Source of the DNA: Halovenus sp.
GTDB taxonomy: Archaea; Halobacteriota; Halobacteria; Halobacteriales; Haloarculaceae
Length of the DNA: 5,723 nucleotides
Assembly (NCBI GenBank): GCA_003551265.1
Contig: PUMG01000106.1
Location: 1-5,723 of the forward strand
Reading direction: 5' to 3'
The notes below the pieces were generated by a model that worked only from the letters and a program-made list of their open reading frames with translations, had not been told where the DNA came from and ran no database searches. Made by a program: the position numbers and the translations under genes. Positions 5,602-5,723 of this stretch are shown here, piece after piece; the stretch's first letter is position 1; each line of letters opens with the position of its first letter.

Positions 5602-5630
5602 ATTTATCTAAGACCGTGTACAACATACAC
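5602..5630 (+). promoter_or_regulatory. Promoter and start-site dyad of the terminal lipoprotein gene
   Basis: TTTATC (5603-5608) lies 28-33 bases before the ATG at 5636 and follows GCAGGA, which fits a BRE. A transcript would start within a few bases of the ATG. ATAAAT (5588-5593) mirrors ATTTAT (5602-5607) across eight bases, and GTGTA (5616-5620) mirrors TACAC (5626-5630) across five bases. The second dyad sits between TATA and the expected start site, where a repressor could act. Confidence 0.6.
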
Positions 5631-5635
5631 CAGAC

Positions 5636-5723
5636 ATGGCACAAGATACCAGACGACGTAATGTCCTGAAAGGAATTGGCGCTGCCGGTCTCGTCGGTGT
5701 AGCTGGATGTGTGGGTGACGATG
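5636..5723 (+). CDS. Tat-exported lipoprotein, 5' end only
   Basis: Only the first 29 codons lie in the window. They encode a complete export signal: R6-R7-R8 (TRRRNVLKG), a Gly/Ala/Val hydrophobic stretch (about 12-23), and lipobox VAGC with Cys25, followed by Val-Gly-Asp-Asp. This start is common among haloarchaeal solute-binding lipoproteins of ABC transporters, but the mature domain is outside the window, so the substrate and family cannot be stated. The start is supported by the TATA at 5603-5608 and the lack of any earlier suitable ATG. It is probably transcribed separately from fau-1, given the hairpin and promoter in the 119-base gap. Confidence 0.85.
   Translation, partial: MAQDTRRRNVLKGIGAAGLVGVAGCVGDD

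Overview
The window looks like haloarchaeal chromosomal DNA. It is GC-rich, its proteins are loaded with Asp and Glu, and three exported proteins carry a twin-arginine signal followed by a lipobox cysteine, the arrangement typical of halophilic archaea. Several start codons have no Shine-Dalgarno sequence but lie about 30 bases after an AT-rich TATA-like box, as in leaderless archaeal transcripts.

Layout. Bases 1-320 hold no gene I can support. They contain a long imperfect inverted repeat (about 24-48 against 131-154) that encloses purine-rich direct repeats, then a short dyad just before the first gene. Bases 321-2350 are a two-gene operon of Tat-exported lipoproteins of unknown function: a small protein with four cysteines in its mature part (321-995), and a larger acidic, almost entirely helical one (992-2350). 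They overlap by four bases (ATGA), and a GGTGA ribosome binding site precedes the second start. A convergent M24-fold hydrolase follows (3600-2386, minus strand). It has lost most of the canonical metal ligands and looks creatinase-like. Upstream of it on the same strand is a small PadR-type winged-helix regulator (3937-3665).

Divergent from padR is a FAU-1-type RNA-binding protein/ribonuclease with S1-like and DUF402 domains (4092-5516). The 154 bases between padR and fau-1 are the most structured part of the window. Two exact, inverted copies of a 14-base element ending in TATA are placed so that each supplies the BRE/TATA of one divergent promoter. A separate 7+7 palindrome ends one base before the fau-1 start codon. 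A hairpin follows fau-1. The window then ends inside a third Tat lipoprotein gene (from 5636) with a clear TATA box and a short dyad over its probable transcription start.

How the genes may work together is inference. The PadR protein is well placed to repress both itself and fau-1, and possibly the M24 gene by readthrough. The two lipoprotein genes appear to be an independent cell-surface unit. I see no CRISPR array, tRNA, rRNA, transposase or recognisable defence system. The most unusual items are the twin-promoter operator, the metal-ligand-deficient M24 protein and the unassigned lipoprotein pair.
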